From assembly GCF_013394595.1 (NCBI RefSeq), contig NZ_CP053348.1, positions 2,568,001-2,632,000 on the forward strand: a stretch of 64,000 nt of DNA. Reading direction: 5' to 3'. Positions 15,763 to 24,277 of this stretch are shown one piece after another. The stretch is from Winogradskyella forsetii (GTDB lineage Bacteria > Bacteroidota > Bacteroidia > Flavobacteriales > Flavobacteriaceae). Position 1 is the first letter of the stretch. The number at the start of each line of letters is the position of its first letter. Below the pieces are notes generated by a model, which saw only the letters and a program-made list of their open reading frames with translations, did no database searches and had not been told where the DNA came from. A program made the position numbers and the translations under genes.

Positions 15763-16302
15763 TTATTTATTAAAAGTGATAGTCCAAATACCTCTTACTT
15801 CATTAACATCATAACCAATGGCTTTATCCATGGGATATAACCTCTTTATTTTTGCTAATGTAGAATTTTCCAAAGTTTCATTTGGCTTTCCGTGGCATTG
15901 AAGACACATAGGATTTGTCGTAATGGGATAATATACCCTTACGTTGTTGTCCATTTCCTTTACAATAGGACTTGCTTCTTCACTATTGGCCACCACTTTT
16001 TTAAAGGTTTTTATATACTCTAATTCCTCTACATTAGCTTTATTATTAGGATTTCTTGGCTTATCTGATACACGCTTGATAGTAGAATTATGCACAACAG
16101 CCATACTATCGGTTAACGAATAAGCACGCTCATTACAAAATGCCAAGGCTTCTAAAGTTCCCTTTTTTTGAATCGTTCGCATTAAGTTTTTGCCTAAAAC
16201 AGCCTTTGTAGTTAGCGCATATTTTAGACCACGTTCTCCATAAGGCAAATCTTGAAAATTAGTTTGAGCTTGTTGGTTTTGCTTTCTTTTTCCATTACCC
16301 AT
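15763..16302 (-). CDS. DUF3365 (Tll0287-like) c-type heme domain, out of frame with the upstream cytochrome gene
   Basis: This frame encodes a DUF3365 domain: GERGLKYALTTKAVLGKNLM, then ALAFCNERAYSLTDSM, and a heme-attachment site CLQCH followed by GKPNETLEN, ending VRGIWTITFNK. Such domains are PAS-like heme sensors or redox proteins outside the cytoplasm. The frame has no signal peptide of its own, which heme attachment would require. It continues the cytochrome frame (16304-16792) if one G is removed from the G4 run at 16322-16325, giving a smooth Gly/Lys-rich linker. As it stands it could only restart at the ATG at 16302, 1 nt after the upstream TAG. I read the two as one frameshifted gene. 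Confidence 0.75.
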   Translation of the reverse strand: MGNGKRKQNQQAQTNFQDLPYGERGLKYALTTKAVLGKNLMRTIQKKGTLEALAFCNERAYSLTDSMAVVHNSTIKRVSDKPRNPNNKANVEELEYIKTFKKVVANSEEASPIVKEMDNNVRVYYPITTNPMCLQCHGKPNETLENSTLAKIKRLYPMDKAIGYDVNEVRGIWTITFNK

Positions 16303-16303
16303 T

Positions 16304-16792
16304 CTATTTCCCTTTCCTTTTCCCCATTCCTTGACCATTTTGGTTGCCGCTCTTTTTATTAAAATGTGCTTCAAACCATTCCGGTTGTTCAATTTCGAAA
16401 TCGTACATATACTCTGCAATTTGAATAATGGATTCTTCTGGAAAAGCTTGTTTTGGCATGACACCAAATCGTTTTACGGCTCCAAACATTCTAGCGTCTT
16501 CTTCATTTGGGTTTTTAATCCATGCTTGTATAGATGCTACAAATTCTTCTTTTGTAGTATTATCATTTATATAATGCTTTTTAATGGCAATCATTGGTGG
16601 TCCAATTCTATCATCATGATTTGCCGTTGGGCTATGACAGATGTAACAATTGGTTTCCATTAACTTTTTACCAGGATGGTTAGATTTTTTAGAAGATTCA
16701 CCAACAGAACTATAAATATCATTGTTCTTTTTACCGGAATTGCAACTCATTAAAACCATCACTAAAACGAGCAATCCTATACTTTTTTTCAT
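16304..16792 (-). CDS. c-type cytochrome lipoprotein, N-terminal part of a frameshifted cytochrome-DUF3365 gene
   Basis: A 162-residue product starting MKKSIGLLVLVMVLMSC, a lipoprotein signal with the acylated Cys at residue 17. The heme-binding site CYICH is at residues 49-53 in a cytochrome c domain (METNCYICHSPTANHDDRIGPP ahead of a helix), with a probable axial Met in RFGVMPK. It ends abruptly in a Gly/Lys/Asn-rich linker at a TAG just after the G4 run (16322-16325); the DUF3365 domain continues in the next frame. I chose the ATG at 16790-16792 because the predicted -7 box (16816-16809) would put transcription start near 16804, downstream of the longer alternative start at 16819. It is likely controlled with cydAB. 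Confidence 0.8.
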   Translation of the reverse strand: MKKSIGLLVLVMVLMSCNSGKKNNDIYSSVGESSKKSNHPGKKLMETNCYICHSPTANHDDRIGPPMIAIKKHYINDNTTKEEFVASIQAWIKNPNEEDARMFGAVKRFGVMPKQAFPEESIIQIAEYMYDFEIEQPEWFEAHFNKKSGNQNGQGMGKRKGK

Positions 16793-16808
16793 CTCAAATA
16801 TATTTGAA

Positions 16809-16852
16809 TAAAAATACAACAGTTCAGGTTTTTGTTACGTAACTTATGTTAC
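16809..16852 (-). promoter_or_regulatory. Cytochrome/DUF3365 promoter with GTAAC-N4-GTTAC activator site
   Basis: The palindrome GTAACTTATGTTAC lies at 16839-16852. On the minus strand, 22 nt after it, TATTTTTA (16816-16809) matches the -7 consensus in 7 of 8 positions; the leader to the ATG at 16792 would be about 12 nt. The geometry is identical to the cydA promoter. The divergent YdjM-like gene starts at 16902 and may share the site. Confidence 0.7.
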
Positions 16853-16901
16853 AATTCACAATGGTGAACATCAAGGAAAAAATGTATTTTTACAACCAAA
16901 T

Positions 16902-17900
16902 ATGGATTCACTCACACAAATCGTTTTAGGTGCTGCAGTAGGCGAAGCTGTCTTAGGTAAAAAAGTGGGCAATAAAGCGATGTTGTATGGTGCTATTGCT
17001 GGCACCATTCCAGATTTGGATGTCTTGGCATCGTATTTTACAGATACAGTTTCGGCTTTGGCGATTCATCGTGGCTTCACGCATTCCATTGTGTTTTCTA
17101 TGCTTTTTGCTCCTGTTTTTGCTTGGCTTGTTTCGCGCTACGAGACATATAAAGATTTTAAGGGTTGGTCCTGGCTATTTTTCTGGGCTTTTTTTACGCA
17201 TCCTATTTTAGATTCATATACCACATGGGGAACGCAGTTATTTTGGCCTTTGGATTTAAGATTAGCCTTTAAGACTATTTTTGTTGTTGACCCTCTATAT
17301 ACCTTACCATTTTTAGTATTCTTGATTTTAGCACTGTTTCAAAACCGAACTTCGAAAAGACGACGACTCTATAATACTTTAGGATTAACAATCAGTACGC
17401 TATATTTAGGACTTACCTTTATATTAAAAAATGTTGCATCAACACAATTTGAAGATGCATTACTCAATCAAAACATAACATACAACGCATTGGATACCAG
17501 ACCTTCGCCGCTCAACACTATTTTATGGAATGCGAACGTGGAAACTAAAAGCGCCTATTTATTAGGCACCTATTCGTTCTTTGATAGTAAAGAAATTCGC
17601 TTTGAAACGTATCCCAAAAATCATGAGTTATTGGGAAGCCTCATTAATAATGAGAACTTAAAACGTATGATTACAATTTCAGAAGGATGGTTTACCATAA
17701 CCAAAACAGGTAATAAGTTGTATTATAATGATTTGCGCTTTGGTTTGTTGAATTTAGAACCCAATTCCCAAGACTTTGTTTTTAAATATTTAATTGAAGT
17801 TGATGACTCAGGCCATGTCACGTTTACCGAAAAAGAAAAAAACACACGAGACGCAAAGAAACTGATGTCAAGCCTGTGGAAACGCATAAAAGGAAACTAA
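16902..17900 (+). CDS. Membrane-bound metal-dependent hydrolase (YdjM family)
   Basis: A 332-residue inner-membrane protein of the YdjM family (named for LexA-regulated YdjM of E. coli). The N-terminus MDSLTQIVLGAAVGEAVLG, followed by GAIAGTIPDLDVL and HRGFTHSIVFS, gives the conserved Asp and His residues thought to bind a metal. Another HPILDSYTTWG motif sits near residue 107. Several hydrophobic helices fill residues 60-180, and a soluble C-terminal domain follows. The biochemical reaction is unknown for the family; phospholipase-like or envelope roles have been guessed. It is divergent from the cytochrome gene and converges with pldA, leaving 11 bp. Confidence 0.88.
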   Translation: MDSLTQIVLGAAVGEAVLGKKVGNKAMLYGAIAGTIPDLDVLASYFTDTVSALAIHRGFTHSIVFSMLFAPVFAWLVSRYETYKDFKGWSWLFFWAFFTHPILDSYTTWGTQLFWPLDLRLAFKTIFVVDPLYTLPFLVFLILALFQNRTSKRRRLYNTLGLTISTLYLGLTFILKNVASTQFEDALLNQNITYNALDTRPSPLNTILWNANVETKSAYLLGTYSFFDSKEIRFETYPKNHELLGSLINNENLKRMITISEGWFTITKTGNKLYYNDLRFGLLNLEPNSQDFVFKYLIEVDDSGHVTFTEKEKNTRDAKKLMSSLWKRIKGN

Positions 17901-17911
17901 CCAACCTTAAC

Positions 17912-18769
17912 TTACTTACCTCTCAACCATTTAAATTCATTGGTTCTTATGACATAGCCAATTCGTATCATGCTCTGTGATTGTTGATAATTCAATAAGC
18001 CTTCGGCTTGTCCCACAAACCATTCTAACATAATGTATTGGTTTGAAATATTATTGTCAAATGGATTGAAGTAAACGCGAGTTCGGACAGAACCTTTTGG
18101 GTCTAAGTTTAAGCCTTTTCTGAATCGTAAATCGAAAAACAATTTGTCCTTTTTTATAATATGGGACAAATTAACCTGTCCCAACCCTGTATATTCCAGT
18201 AAATCCGGATTGCCTTCTTTGTATGCAAAAGGAACCCAAACCTTAAACCTTCCAATCGTATTCTTAGCGACTTTTGTTGAATATTCTAGGCTTAACCTGT
18301 TCCAGCTTCGGGAAGCAATACTATCTCTGCCATTGGATTCGTGCTCAAAAGATAATGTTCCAATACCTTTTAATTTCTTGTCTTTATCGTAAAAAGCTTT
18401 TCCTATAGCAATGGAAGGGTTAAAATTTATATCACTAAACGGAAAGGATTCTTTATAGATATTCCAAAACGATTTTTGCGTATAGGTCAAAAACAAATAC
18501 GTATCCCAAGGTAATTTACTACGGGTCAATATCTGTTTAAAACTGATTTGATATTTAGCATCAGCAGTGCTTTTATTTATGGCCTTATTGGTGGGAACTC
18601 CTGTAAGAAAATAATTATCCTTATGAATTGAAAAATAAGGTTGCTTAGCTATAGAATCATTTAATTCTTTTTTGGTGTAGGCTTGGGAATAACTATTCAG
18701 GGTTATAAACATGGTAATTATAAAGCCAAACCATTTACTGAGCCATTGATTAACAAAAATTCGTTTCAT
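17912..18769 (-). CDS. pldA: Outer membrane phospholipase A (OMPLA)
   Basis: A 285-residue outer-membrane beta-barrel enzyme that removes fatty acids from misplaced phospholipids. A signal peptide ends near residue 29 (NSYSQA). The stretch SFEHESNGRDS ... SRSWNR carries the OMPLA active-site residues His143, Ser145 and Asn157 in the usual spacing (E. coli H142, S144, N156). Calcium-dependent dimerisation is known for the family but cannot be read here. Together with the PagL-like gene this makes two lipid-editing barrel enzymes in 10 kb. Start ATG at 18767-18769. Confidence 0.9.
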   Translation of the reverse strand: MKRIFVNQWLSKWFGFIITMFITLNSYSQAYTKKELNDSIAKQPYFSIHKDNYFLTGVPTNKAINKSTADAKYQISFKQILTRSKLPWDTYLFLTYTQKSFWNIYKESFPFSDINFNPSIAIGKAFYDKDKKLKGIGTLSFEHESNGRDSIASRSWNRLSLEYSTKVAKNTIGRFKVWVPFAYKEGNPDLLEYTGLGQVNLSHIIKKDKLFFDLRFRKGLNLDPKGSVRTRVYFNPFDNNISNQYIMLEWFVGQAEGLLNYQQSQSMIRIGYVIRTNEFKWLRGK

Positions 18770-19072
18770 GTTTCACGTTTTGATTTATGTGCTTATATAA
18801 GTTGTAATTATCAATTGCAAAAATAAAGCCTTGAAAACGAAAAGCTTAACGCAAACACTAGTGAATTTATCTTTATAAATTGAATTTAAAATTATATACC
18901 CTATCAATTTTATTGAATCCCAACGCAAATGAGTTAAAACTAATACAAATAATACTACGCATATTATTCAACAGCCATTTATCTTTAGAAATAAATTTTA
19001 AATCAAAAACAGGACTAATTAATCAAAAGATGATTATTTTAAGGTTGATTTATAAATAAAGGCGTCGCTATT
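18770..19072. other. Divergent intergenic region, pldA / SLC13 permease
   Basis: About 300 bp with no coding frame and no notable repeat. It must carry the two divergent promoters, but no full TAnnTTTG box with a -33 partner stands out. Confidence 0.5.
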
Positions 19073-20884
19073 ATGGAATTACCTATTATACTGGTTTTCA
19101 TTATCATCGGAATTAGCATACTGCTCTTTATCACGGAGTTATTTCCTGTAGATAAAATTGCGTTTTTCATCATAGTGGCTTTGGTTTTATTACAATTAAC
19201 AACACCGGAAGAGGCTATTAGTGGTTTTGCCAATTCTGCCACAATAACCATTTTGGCATTAATGATACTCGCCGTTGGACTCGAAGAGAATGGGGTGATT
19301 CAATTACTTTCGGATGGCATAAAAAAATTAAAGATTCTGCCGCTCATTCTGCTTACACCTGCCTTTATGATTATATCTGCGAGCATTTCAGCATTTATCA
19401 GCACCACTGCAGTCGTGATTATTTTTATAAAAATTGTAACGCAATTGTCAGAAAAATACGGCTTCTCTTCTTCCCGATTATTAATGCCTATTTCTTTTGC
19501 AGGTATTTTAGGTGGTAGTTGTACTTTAATGGGAACAAGTACAAATCTTATTGTGAACGCTATTGCTAAAAAAAATGGTGTGGAAGCGTTTAGCTTTTTT
19601 GAGTTTTCCATCTTTGGCATTACATTCTTTGTAATAGGACTTATAATCATGAGCATCGCTTCACGGTTTTTACCTAGAAGCAAGCAAAGTGACTTAAGAA
19701 AGGATTATGATATTGAATCTTATGTGTTCACTATTAAAGTCACTTCTGAATCCCCTCTAATCGGTAAAACCTTTGGGTCACTTAAATTTTTAGATGATAA
19801 TGAAACCAAAGTTTTGAAATTAATAAGGGACAAGCAGGTCATCAATGATCCCGGAAAGTATATCAAACTGATGGATAAGGACAATTTAGTGGTGATGAGC
19901 AATATGGATAATCTGCAATTATTGATTACAAAAAATGGTTTTATACTCAACGAAAAAAGACAAAACCAACAAAAAGAGAATTATGGCGATGGTACTGAGG
20001 AACCAAAAAGTGACATGAGCTACATTGAAGTCCTTATCCTTCCAGGCTCTAATCTTATTGGCAAAACGTTGAAGGCTTTACGTCGTATTTCATTTCAAGG
20101 TGCATTTCCCATTGCGATAAAAAAACGCAAAAACCTAAGGAATACACGAGAGCGTTTACTACGAAAAAACATAAAAGATATCAACCTTAAACCAGGGGAT
20201 CGCGTTTTACTTGAAATGCAAGAGCATAAAATTTCAGAATTATACGAAATTGAGAATATAGCCATACTGAACGAACATGAATTTAAACCCAATGTTCCAA
20301 ATTCCAAACGCATGTTGGCACTACTCATTTTGTTGGCAGTGATTGCGTTGGCAGCAACAAGTGTGTTAAGTATATTGTCGGCTTCATTAGTAGGGGTTGG
20401 TGCTATGCTATTAACCAATATCATTCAACTAGAAGGGGTTTATCAAAAAGTCAACTGGCAAATTATCTTTTTATTGGCTGGGATGATTCCATTGGGAATT
20501 GCGATGACCAACAGCGGAGCCGATACTTGGATATCAAGCAATTTATTGGTTCTAATGGACGGACAACCACCACTCATCGTATTAGGATTGCTTTTTGGGA
20601 TTACCTTAATTTTATCTGGAATCATATCCAATAATGCCACGGCAATAATTATGGCACCAATCGCTATTGCGGTCGCTAGTGGTTTAAACTTAGATATAAA
20701 AACCTTTCTATTAGCCGTTATGTTCGGTGCTAATTTTAGTTTTTTCACACCTGTGGGTTACCAAACCAATACGCTTATTTATGGCACAGGTGCTTATAAA
20801 TTCAAACATTTTTTAATTATTGGTGGTATTTTATCTTTAACACTTTGGATTGTGGGAACACTACTTTTATCAATGCAATTATGA
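19073..20884 (+). CDS. SLC13/DASS-family permease with two TrkA-C domains
   Basis: A 603-residue inner-membrane transporter. Residues 1-200 and 405-603 each form a block of hydrophobic helices with the paired inverted motifs of the DASS/ArsB-like fold (CTLMGTSTNLIVN near residue 160 and SNNATAIIMAPIAIA near residue 520). Between them lie two cytosolic TrkA-C (RCK-C) domains, around residues 210-290 and 315-400, each with a GKT(F/L)(G/K)xL start. This layout is common in bacterial Na+/sulfate or carboxylate symporter-like proteins; the transported ion cannot be deduced. It stands alone and converges with the PRC-barrel gene, with a terminator between. Confidence 0.88.
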   Translation: MELPIILVFIIIGISILLFITELFPVDKIAFFIIVALVLLQLTTPEEAISGFANSATITILALMILAVGLEENGVIQLLSDGIKKLKILPLILLTPAFMIISASISAFISTTAVVIIFIKIVTQLSEKYGFSSSRLLMPISFAGILGGSCTLMGTSTNLIVNAIAKKNGVEAFSFFEFSIFGITFFVIGLIIMSIASRFLPRSKQSDLRKDYDIESYVFTIKVTSESPLIGKTFGSLKFLDDNETKVLKLIRDKQVINDPGKYIKLMDKDNLVVMSNMDNLQLLITKNGFILNEKRQNQQKENYGDGTEEPKSDMSYIEVLILPGSNLIGKTLKALRRISFQGAFPIAIKKRKNLRNTRERLLRKNIKDINLKPGDRVLLEMQEHKISELYEIENIAILNEHEFKPNVPNSKRMLALLILLAVIALAATSVLSILSASLVGVGAMLLTNIIQLEGVYQKVNWQIIFLLAGMIPLGIAMTNSGADTWISSNLLVLMDGQPPLIVLGLLFGITLILSGIISNNATAIIMAPIAIAVASGLNLDIKTFLLAVMFGANFSFFTPVGYQTNTLIYGTGAYKFKHFLIIGGILSLTLWIVGTLLLSMQL

Positions 20885-21015
20885 TTTGGAATTCTAAAAC
20901 CCATGAATAGCTACAAAACTTTTGGATATTAAATGGTTGGTGTGAAGCTATACTTTTAATTTAATTTTAAAAAAGGGATATAAAATCGTTTAAAAAACTG
21001 TTTCTATTTTTAAAA

Positions 21016-21043
21016 CAAAAATCCGAATTGTAAAATTCGGATT
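21016..21043 (-). terminator. Intrinsic terminator between SLC13 permease and PRC-barrel gene
   Basis: The 10-bp perfect stem AATCCGAATT / AATTCGGATT with loop GTAA (21020-21043) has a T-rich run on the minus strand. It lies 26 bp after the stop at 21070. Confidence 0.75.
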
Positions 21044-21069
21044 CTATTGTCATGATATTTTTATTGGTT

Positions 21070-21579
21070 TTAATGGTTTGCTCTATACTCATCACGATCG
21101 TACAAGGAGTCATCCTCTGGATAGTCCTCCATGTGACCATCACGATTGTAGGAATCCAAAATGACTATTTCATAATCCCTATAAACAGGAGTTCCTTTTT
21201 TCTTACGTTTGGTTTCAGCAAAAGTTTTATAATCGATACTTTTTGTAAAAACAAGTTCGCTCTCAAGATTGAGATGAGCTAAACCTATCGGAAGAATGAT
21301 ATGGTTCTCGCCGTCTTCATTCAAGAACTCGTGAACGCCATCTTTTGCTCTCTTACTGAACGGTTTGTGATTTTTTTCAATGATAGAGGTATCCACTTCT
21401 ATATCAAGATACACCACACGTTCTGTATTTTTATTAACGAGTAAGTTATCTACTTTACCAACTACCCTTCCATCCTTATCCTTCACTTCCCAGCCCCTAA
21501 CATCTTTATTGCTATTGGCTACTTTATAATCGGATAACTCTTCGAGATAGTATAAACTTTTTTCTTTATCTGTGTTCAT
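21070..21579 (-). CDS. PRC-barrel domain protein
   Basis: A 169-residue soluble protein with one clear PRC-barrel unit at the N-terminus (VRGWEVKDKDGRVVGKVDNLLV, about residues 25-50) and a second half with strand pattern but weaker conservation. The tail is acidic and rich in Asp, Tyr and Arg (YNRDGHMEDYPEDDSLYDRDEY). PRC-barrel proteins of this size are common in stress-response clusters of Bacteroidota and Proteobacteria, with unknown molecular roles. It begins 4 bp after the stop of the upstream acidic membrane protein, so the two are an operon. It ends before a strong terminator. Confidence 0.85.
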   Translation of the reverse strand: MNTDKEKSLYYLEELSDYKVANSNKDVRGWEVKDKDGRVVGKVDNLLVNKNTERVVYLDIEVDTSIIEKNHKPFSKRAKDGVHEFLNEDGENHIILPIGLAHLNLESELVFTKSIDYKTFAETKRKKKGTPVYRDYEIVILDSYNRDGHMEDYPEDDSLYDRDEYRANH

Positions 21580-21583
21580 GATC

Positions 21584-22204
21584 TTAATTTTTTTTCATAT
21601 TGATTAATAATTCCTCTGCCTGTTCGTAGAAATTTTTCATGGCTGTTTTTTGCTCCAAGGTTTTAGTACCTGGTGCAAGCGCATTTAAAGCCTCTTGTAA
21701 TTCATTAATGCTGTCATTCAAATCTGGAAATTTTTGGGATTGGATAGTTTTTAAAGCTTTAACAATGCTATTCCCAGCCGCTTTTATTTTATCGGCATGA
21801 TCCACATCATAAGTGTCTTTTGTAATATGATCTGCTTTGGATCTTGCTTCTCCCAAATCGGCGTTAATATCTACATTGAGCGTATTTGCCACAGCTTGGG
21901 TAGCATCAATTAGTTTTGTGAGTGCACTATGCGAATATTTGTGCTCAAGGCCCATATTTGATTCATCATCAATATAGGTTTGATAAGCCCTAATTTTAGA
22001 ATCTGCTGTCTCAGAAAGCATCATAGCTTCATCATCAACTGTTTCACTCTCTACGGGAGTTGTCATTTCTATATCATCATCCATTGTATCCGCTACATCG
22101 TCATCAGTTCGAAACAATAAGAAATATAGTAATACGAGAATGATTAGACCCAATAAAATCCACGGCCATATTGGTGGTTTTTTTTCAATTTTAATTTCTG
22201 CCAT
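21584..22204 (-). CDS. Unknown membrane-anchored acidic/helical protein
   Basis: A 206-residue protein I do not recognise. Residues 1-10 are charged, residues 12-31 form one membrane helix (PWILLGLIILVLLYFLLF), residues 33-60 are extremely acidic (Asp, Glu, Thr), and residues 65-205 are predicted helical with heptad-like spacing (KIRAYQTYID, ALKTIQSQKF, SINELQEALN). The soluble part is therefore either periplasmic or cytosolic, with a flexible acidic stalk. It is cotranscribed with the PRC-barrel gene (4-bp gap); the pairing suggests a shared envelope-stress role, which is inference. Confidence 0.75.
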   Translation of the reverse strand: MAEIKIEKKPPIWPWILLGLIILVLLYFLLFRTDDDVADTMDDDIEMTTPVESETVDDEAMMLSETADSKIRAYQTYIDDESNMGLEHKYSHSALTKLIDATQAVANTLNVDINADLGEARSKADHITKDTYDVDHADKIKAAGNSIVKALKTIQSQKFPDLNDSINELQEALNALAPGTKTLEQKTAMKNFYEQAEELLINMKKN

Positions 22205-22682
22205 AATATTTGATTTTAAGTTATTATAATTAATTTTCTTTTCGTGTTTTATGAAAATGGCTCCGAAACCAAAAATGGTTCAGAACCATTAACAACCAAC
22301 TAACACTATTTTTAATAGATCACTCTATAAGTATTTATTCTGTTTTTTTTAATTTTTGAAATGCTTCGGGTAAAAGTGTACTTTCTCTTTAAAAATCGGT
22401 CTGCTCCTTCACCAAACATTGCACAAAAACAAGATTAGTTAGTGGTGTTTCATAAAGGTAATTATACCATCCTATATGAACATGCTGTAATGGACTTAAG
22501 ATTTATGCATTAGAATTATCACGTTTTTTTAAAGGAATAATCTTTATAATTATGCTTTAATTTCGACTTCTGATCGAGTTACACAGAAATAATCACAAAA
22601 AGATGGGTTTCAATTTATTATGAGTTAAGATTTCATTTAAAAAAATGAAAATGTTTCAGCGTAAATAGTTATTTTTAGACTT
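22205..22682. other. Intergenic region without genes
   Basis: About 480 A/T-rich bases between divergent genes. Near 22259-22290 there is a weak repeat of the form GGTT-N-GAACC (ATGGTTCAGAACCAT). Otherwise I see nothing that supports a gene or RNA. Confidence 0.5.
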
Positions 22683-23741
22683 ATGATTGTCATTTATATA
22701 TTAAGTATCATATTTATTATCACACCATTTTTACCAGCTACTGGATTTAAACATTGGTTTTTCAGAACTGCGGATTTTGTGAGATTACAATCTATAGCAA
22801 TTGAAATAATCCTATTGATCCTCTTTTTTATATTTGAAGAGCAATACCATTGGTTTCAGTATGTTTTAATTGCAGGACTTCTTATGGCCATCGTATATCA
22901 ATTAAAAAAGGTAATACCTTATACAAAACTAGCAAAACGATTAGACCACTCGAGCGAGAGTGATGGCATGGTTTCAATTTTAGCTGCAAATGTTCTACAA
23001 ACTAATTCCCAATACGATAAATTGATAGCTATTATAAACAAAAATAATCCCGATCTCGTACTCACGATGGAAAGTAACAAAGATTGGGAAAATGCTTTAA
23101 CAGCTATTGAAGAAACTTATCCGTATACGGTAAAAGTGCCGATGGAAAACCTTTACGGAATGCACCTGTATTCAAAAAATAGACTTAAAAATGTATCCAC
23201 GCAATTTCAGGTAGAAGATGATGTCCCTTCCATCTATTTTGATTATGCCATAAATAATGAGGTCGATGTTTTCTTTGGCTGTCTGCATCCAGCACCACCA
23301 AGTCCTACCGAGAATGACACGTCTAAAGAACAAGATGCCGAACTTATGCTTACAGGTAAATACATTCGAGATTTGGACAAACCCTGTGTCGTTTGTGGCG
23401 ATATGAACGATGTGGTCTGGAGCAGAACTACCCGTCTATTCAAAAAAATGACTAAAATGATAGATCCACGTGTGGGAAGAGGAATGTACCCTACATTTCA
23501 TGCCAGTTATAGATTGATGCGCTTTCCATTGGATCATCTCTTTATAACCAAAGATCTCTACGTAGGTAAAATGTATAGAACCAAGCCTTTTGGAAGCGAC
23601 CACTTTGGCGTATATTATGAAATATACCACAAAAAAGAAGAACAATCCAAAACCAACGGAAAGTTAAATGGTGAAGAAAAAGAGGATGTAAATGAAAAGA
23701 TTGAAGAAGGAAAGGAAAAGGCTTCTGAAAATGACAACTGA
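22683..23741 (+). CDS. Membrane-anchored endonuclease/exonuclease/phosphatase (EEP) family protein
   Basis: A 352-residue protein with three N-terminal hydrophobic segments (about residues 2-20, 36-55, 59-78), then an EEP catalytic domain. Visible EEP elements: ILAANVLQTN (the Asn of the first motif), LTMESN with the metal-binding Glu, FGCLHPAPPSP with the catalytic His, VVCGDMNDVVWS with the Asp/Asn pair, and FGSDHFGVYYEI with the final Asp-His. The tail after residue 320 is very rich in Lys and Glu. Such TM-EEP proteins are usually extracytoplasmic phosphodiesterases of unknown substrate rather than proven nucleases. It stands alone between two minus-strand units. Confidence 0.87.
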   Translation: MIVIYILSIIFIITPFLPATGFKHWFFRTADFVRLQSIAIEIILLILFFIFEEQYHWFQYVLIAGLLMAIVYQLKKVIPYTKLAKRLDHSSESDGMVSILAANVLQTNSQYDKLIAIINKNNPDLVLTMESNKDWENALTAIEETYPYTVKVPMENLYGMHLYSKNRLKNVSTQFQVEDDVPSIYFDYAINNEVDVFFGCLHPAPPSPTENDTSKEQDAELMLTGKYIRDLDKPCVVCGDMNDVVWSRTTRLFKKMTKMIDPRVGRGMYPTFHASYRLMRFPLDHLFITKDLYVGKMYRTKPFGSDHFGVYYEIYHKKEEQSKTNGKLNGEEKEDVNEKIEEGKEKASENDN

Positions 23742-23782
23742 TGCCAAAATGTATGCAGTAACGTCTTATTAATGAATATGCC

Positions 23783-24277
23783 TCAATTCTCCACTTTATG
23801 TTCTAGTAACTGTTGCATATTGGAAAGCACGTGTTCAAAACGTTTGATGTCTTTTTCTAAAATATCCCTGATTTTGGATTTCATTGCTGTCATTTCGTTA
23901 TAGGCAGCAATAATTTTACGGGATCGATAAATCACTTTATTGACACTTTGGCTCTCTTGTATGTATGGCAAAATAGCTTCTGCCAATAGCCTAATTTGAT
24001 GTTTCACATACGCATCCCGATTATCAATCTGTAATTGCTCTGAGCCTGCATGAAAGATATCGTCAGATAAATTTTTATTCAAATGAGTTACCCAATTTGT
24101 GTAAATTTCCTTGTATGCCAAAATCTCGCTTTCCTCTGAAAGTGACGAGAAAAATGCTCTTGATCGAAAAAGGCGCCATTTGGAATATATACGTTTCTTT
24201 TCTTTATAATGTGTTCTAAAATAGTTGATCTCCTTAGAGATATAAGCATGGTAATTACCAAAAAAAATTAGAATCAA
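23783..24277 (-). CDS. C-terminal part of a split unknown membrane protein
   Basis: 164 codons from a TTG at 24277; there is no ATG until far into the frame. The sequence (NYHAYISKEINYFRTHYKEKK ... LLEHKVEN) is helical and charged and continues directly the protein encoded in the neighbouring frame (24255-24671) if one T is removed from the T8 run of the coding strand (A8 at 24260-24267 here). The join would read Asn-Phe-Phe-Gly-Asn-Tyr-His. I interpret it as the second half of one gene of about 295 codons, broken by a homopolymer indel that may be real or an assembly error. No family is recognised. Confidence 0.55.
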   Translation of the reverse strand: MILIFFGNYHAYISKEINYFRTHYKEKKRIYSKWRLFRSRAFFSSLSEESEILAYKEIYTNWVTHLNKNLSDDIFHAGSEQLQIDNRDAYVKHQIRLLAEAILPYIQESQSVNKVIYRSRKIIAAYNEMTAMKSKIRDILEKDIKRFEHVLSNMQQLLEHKVEN

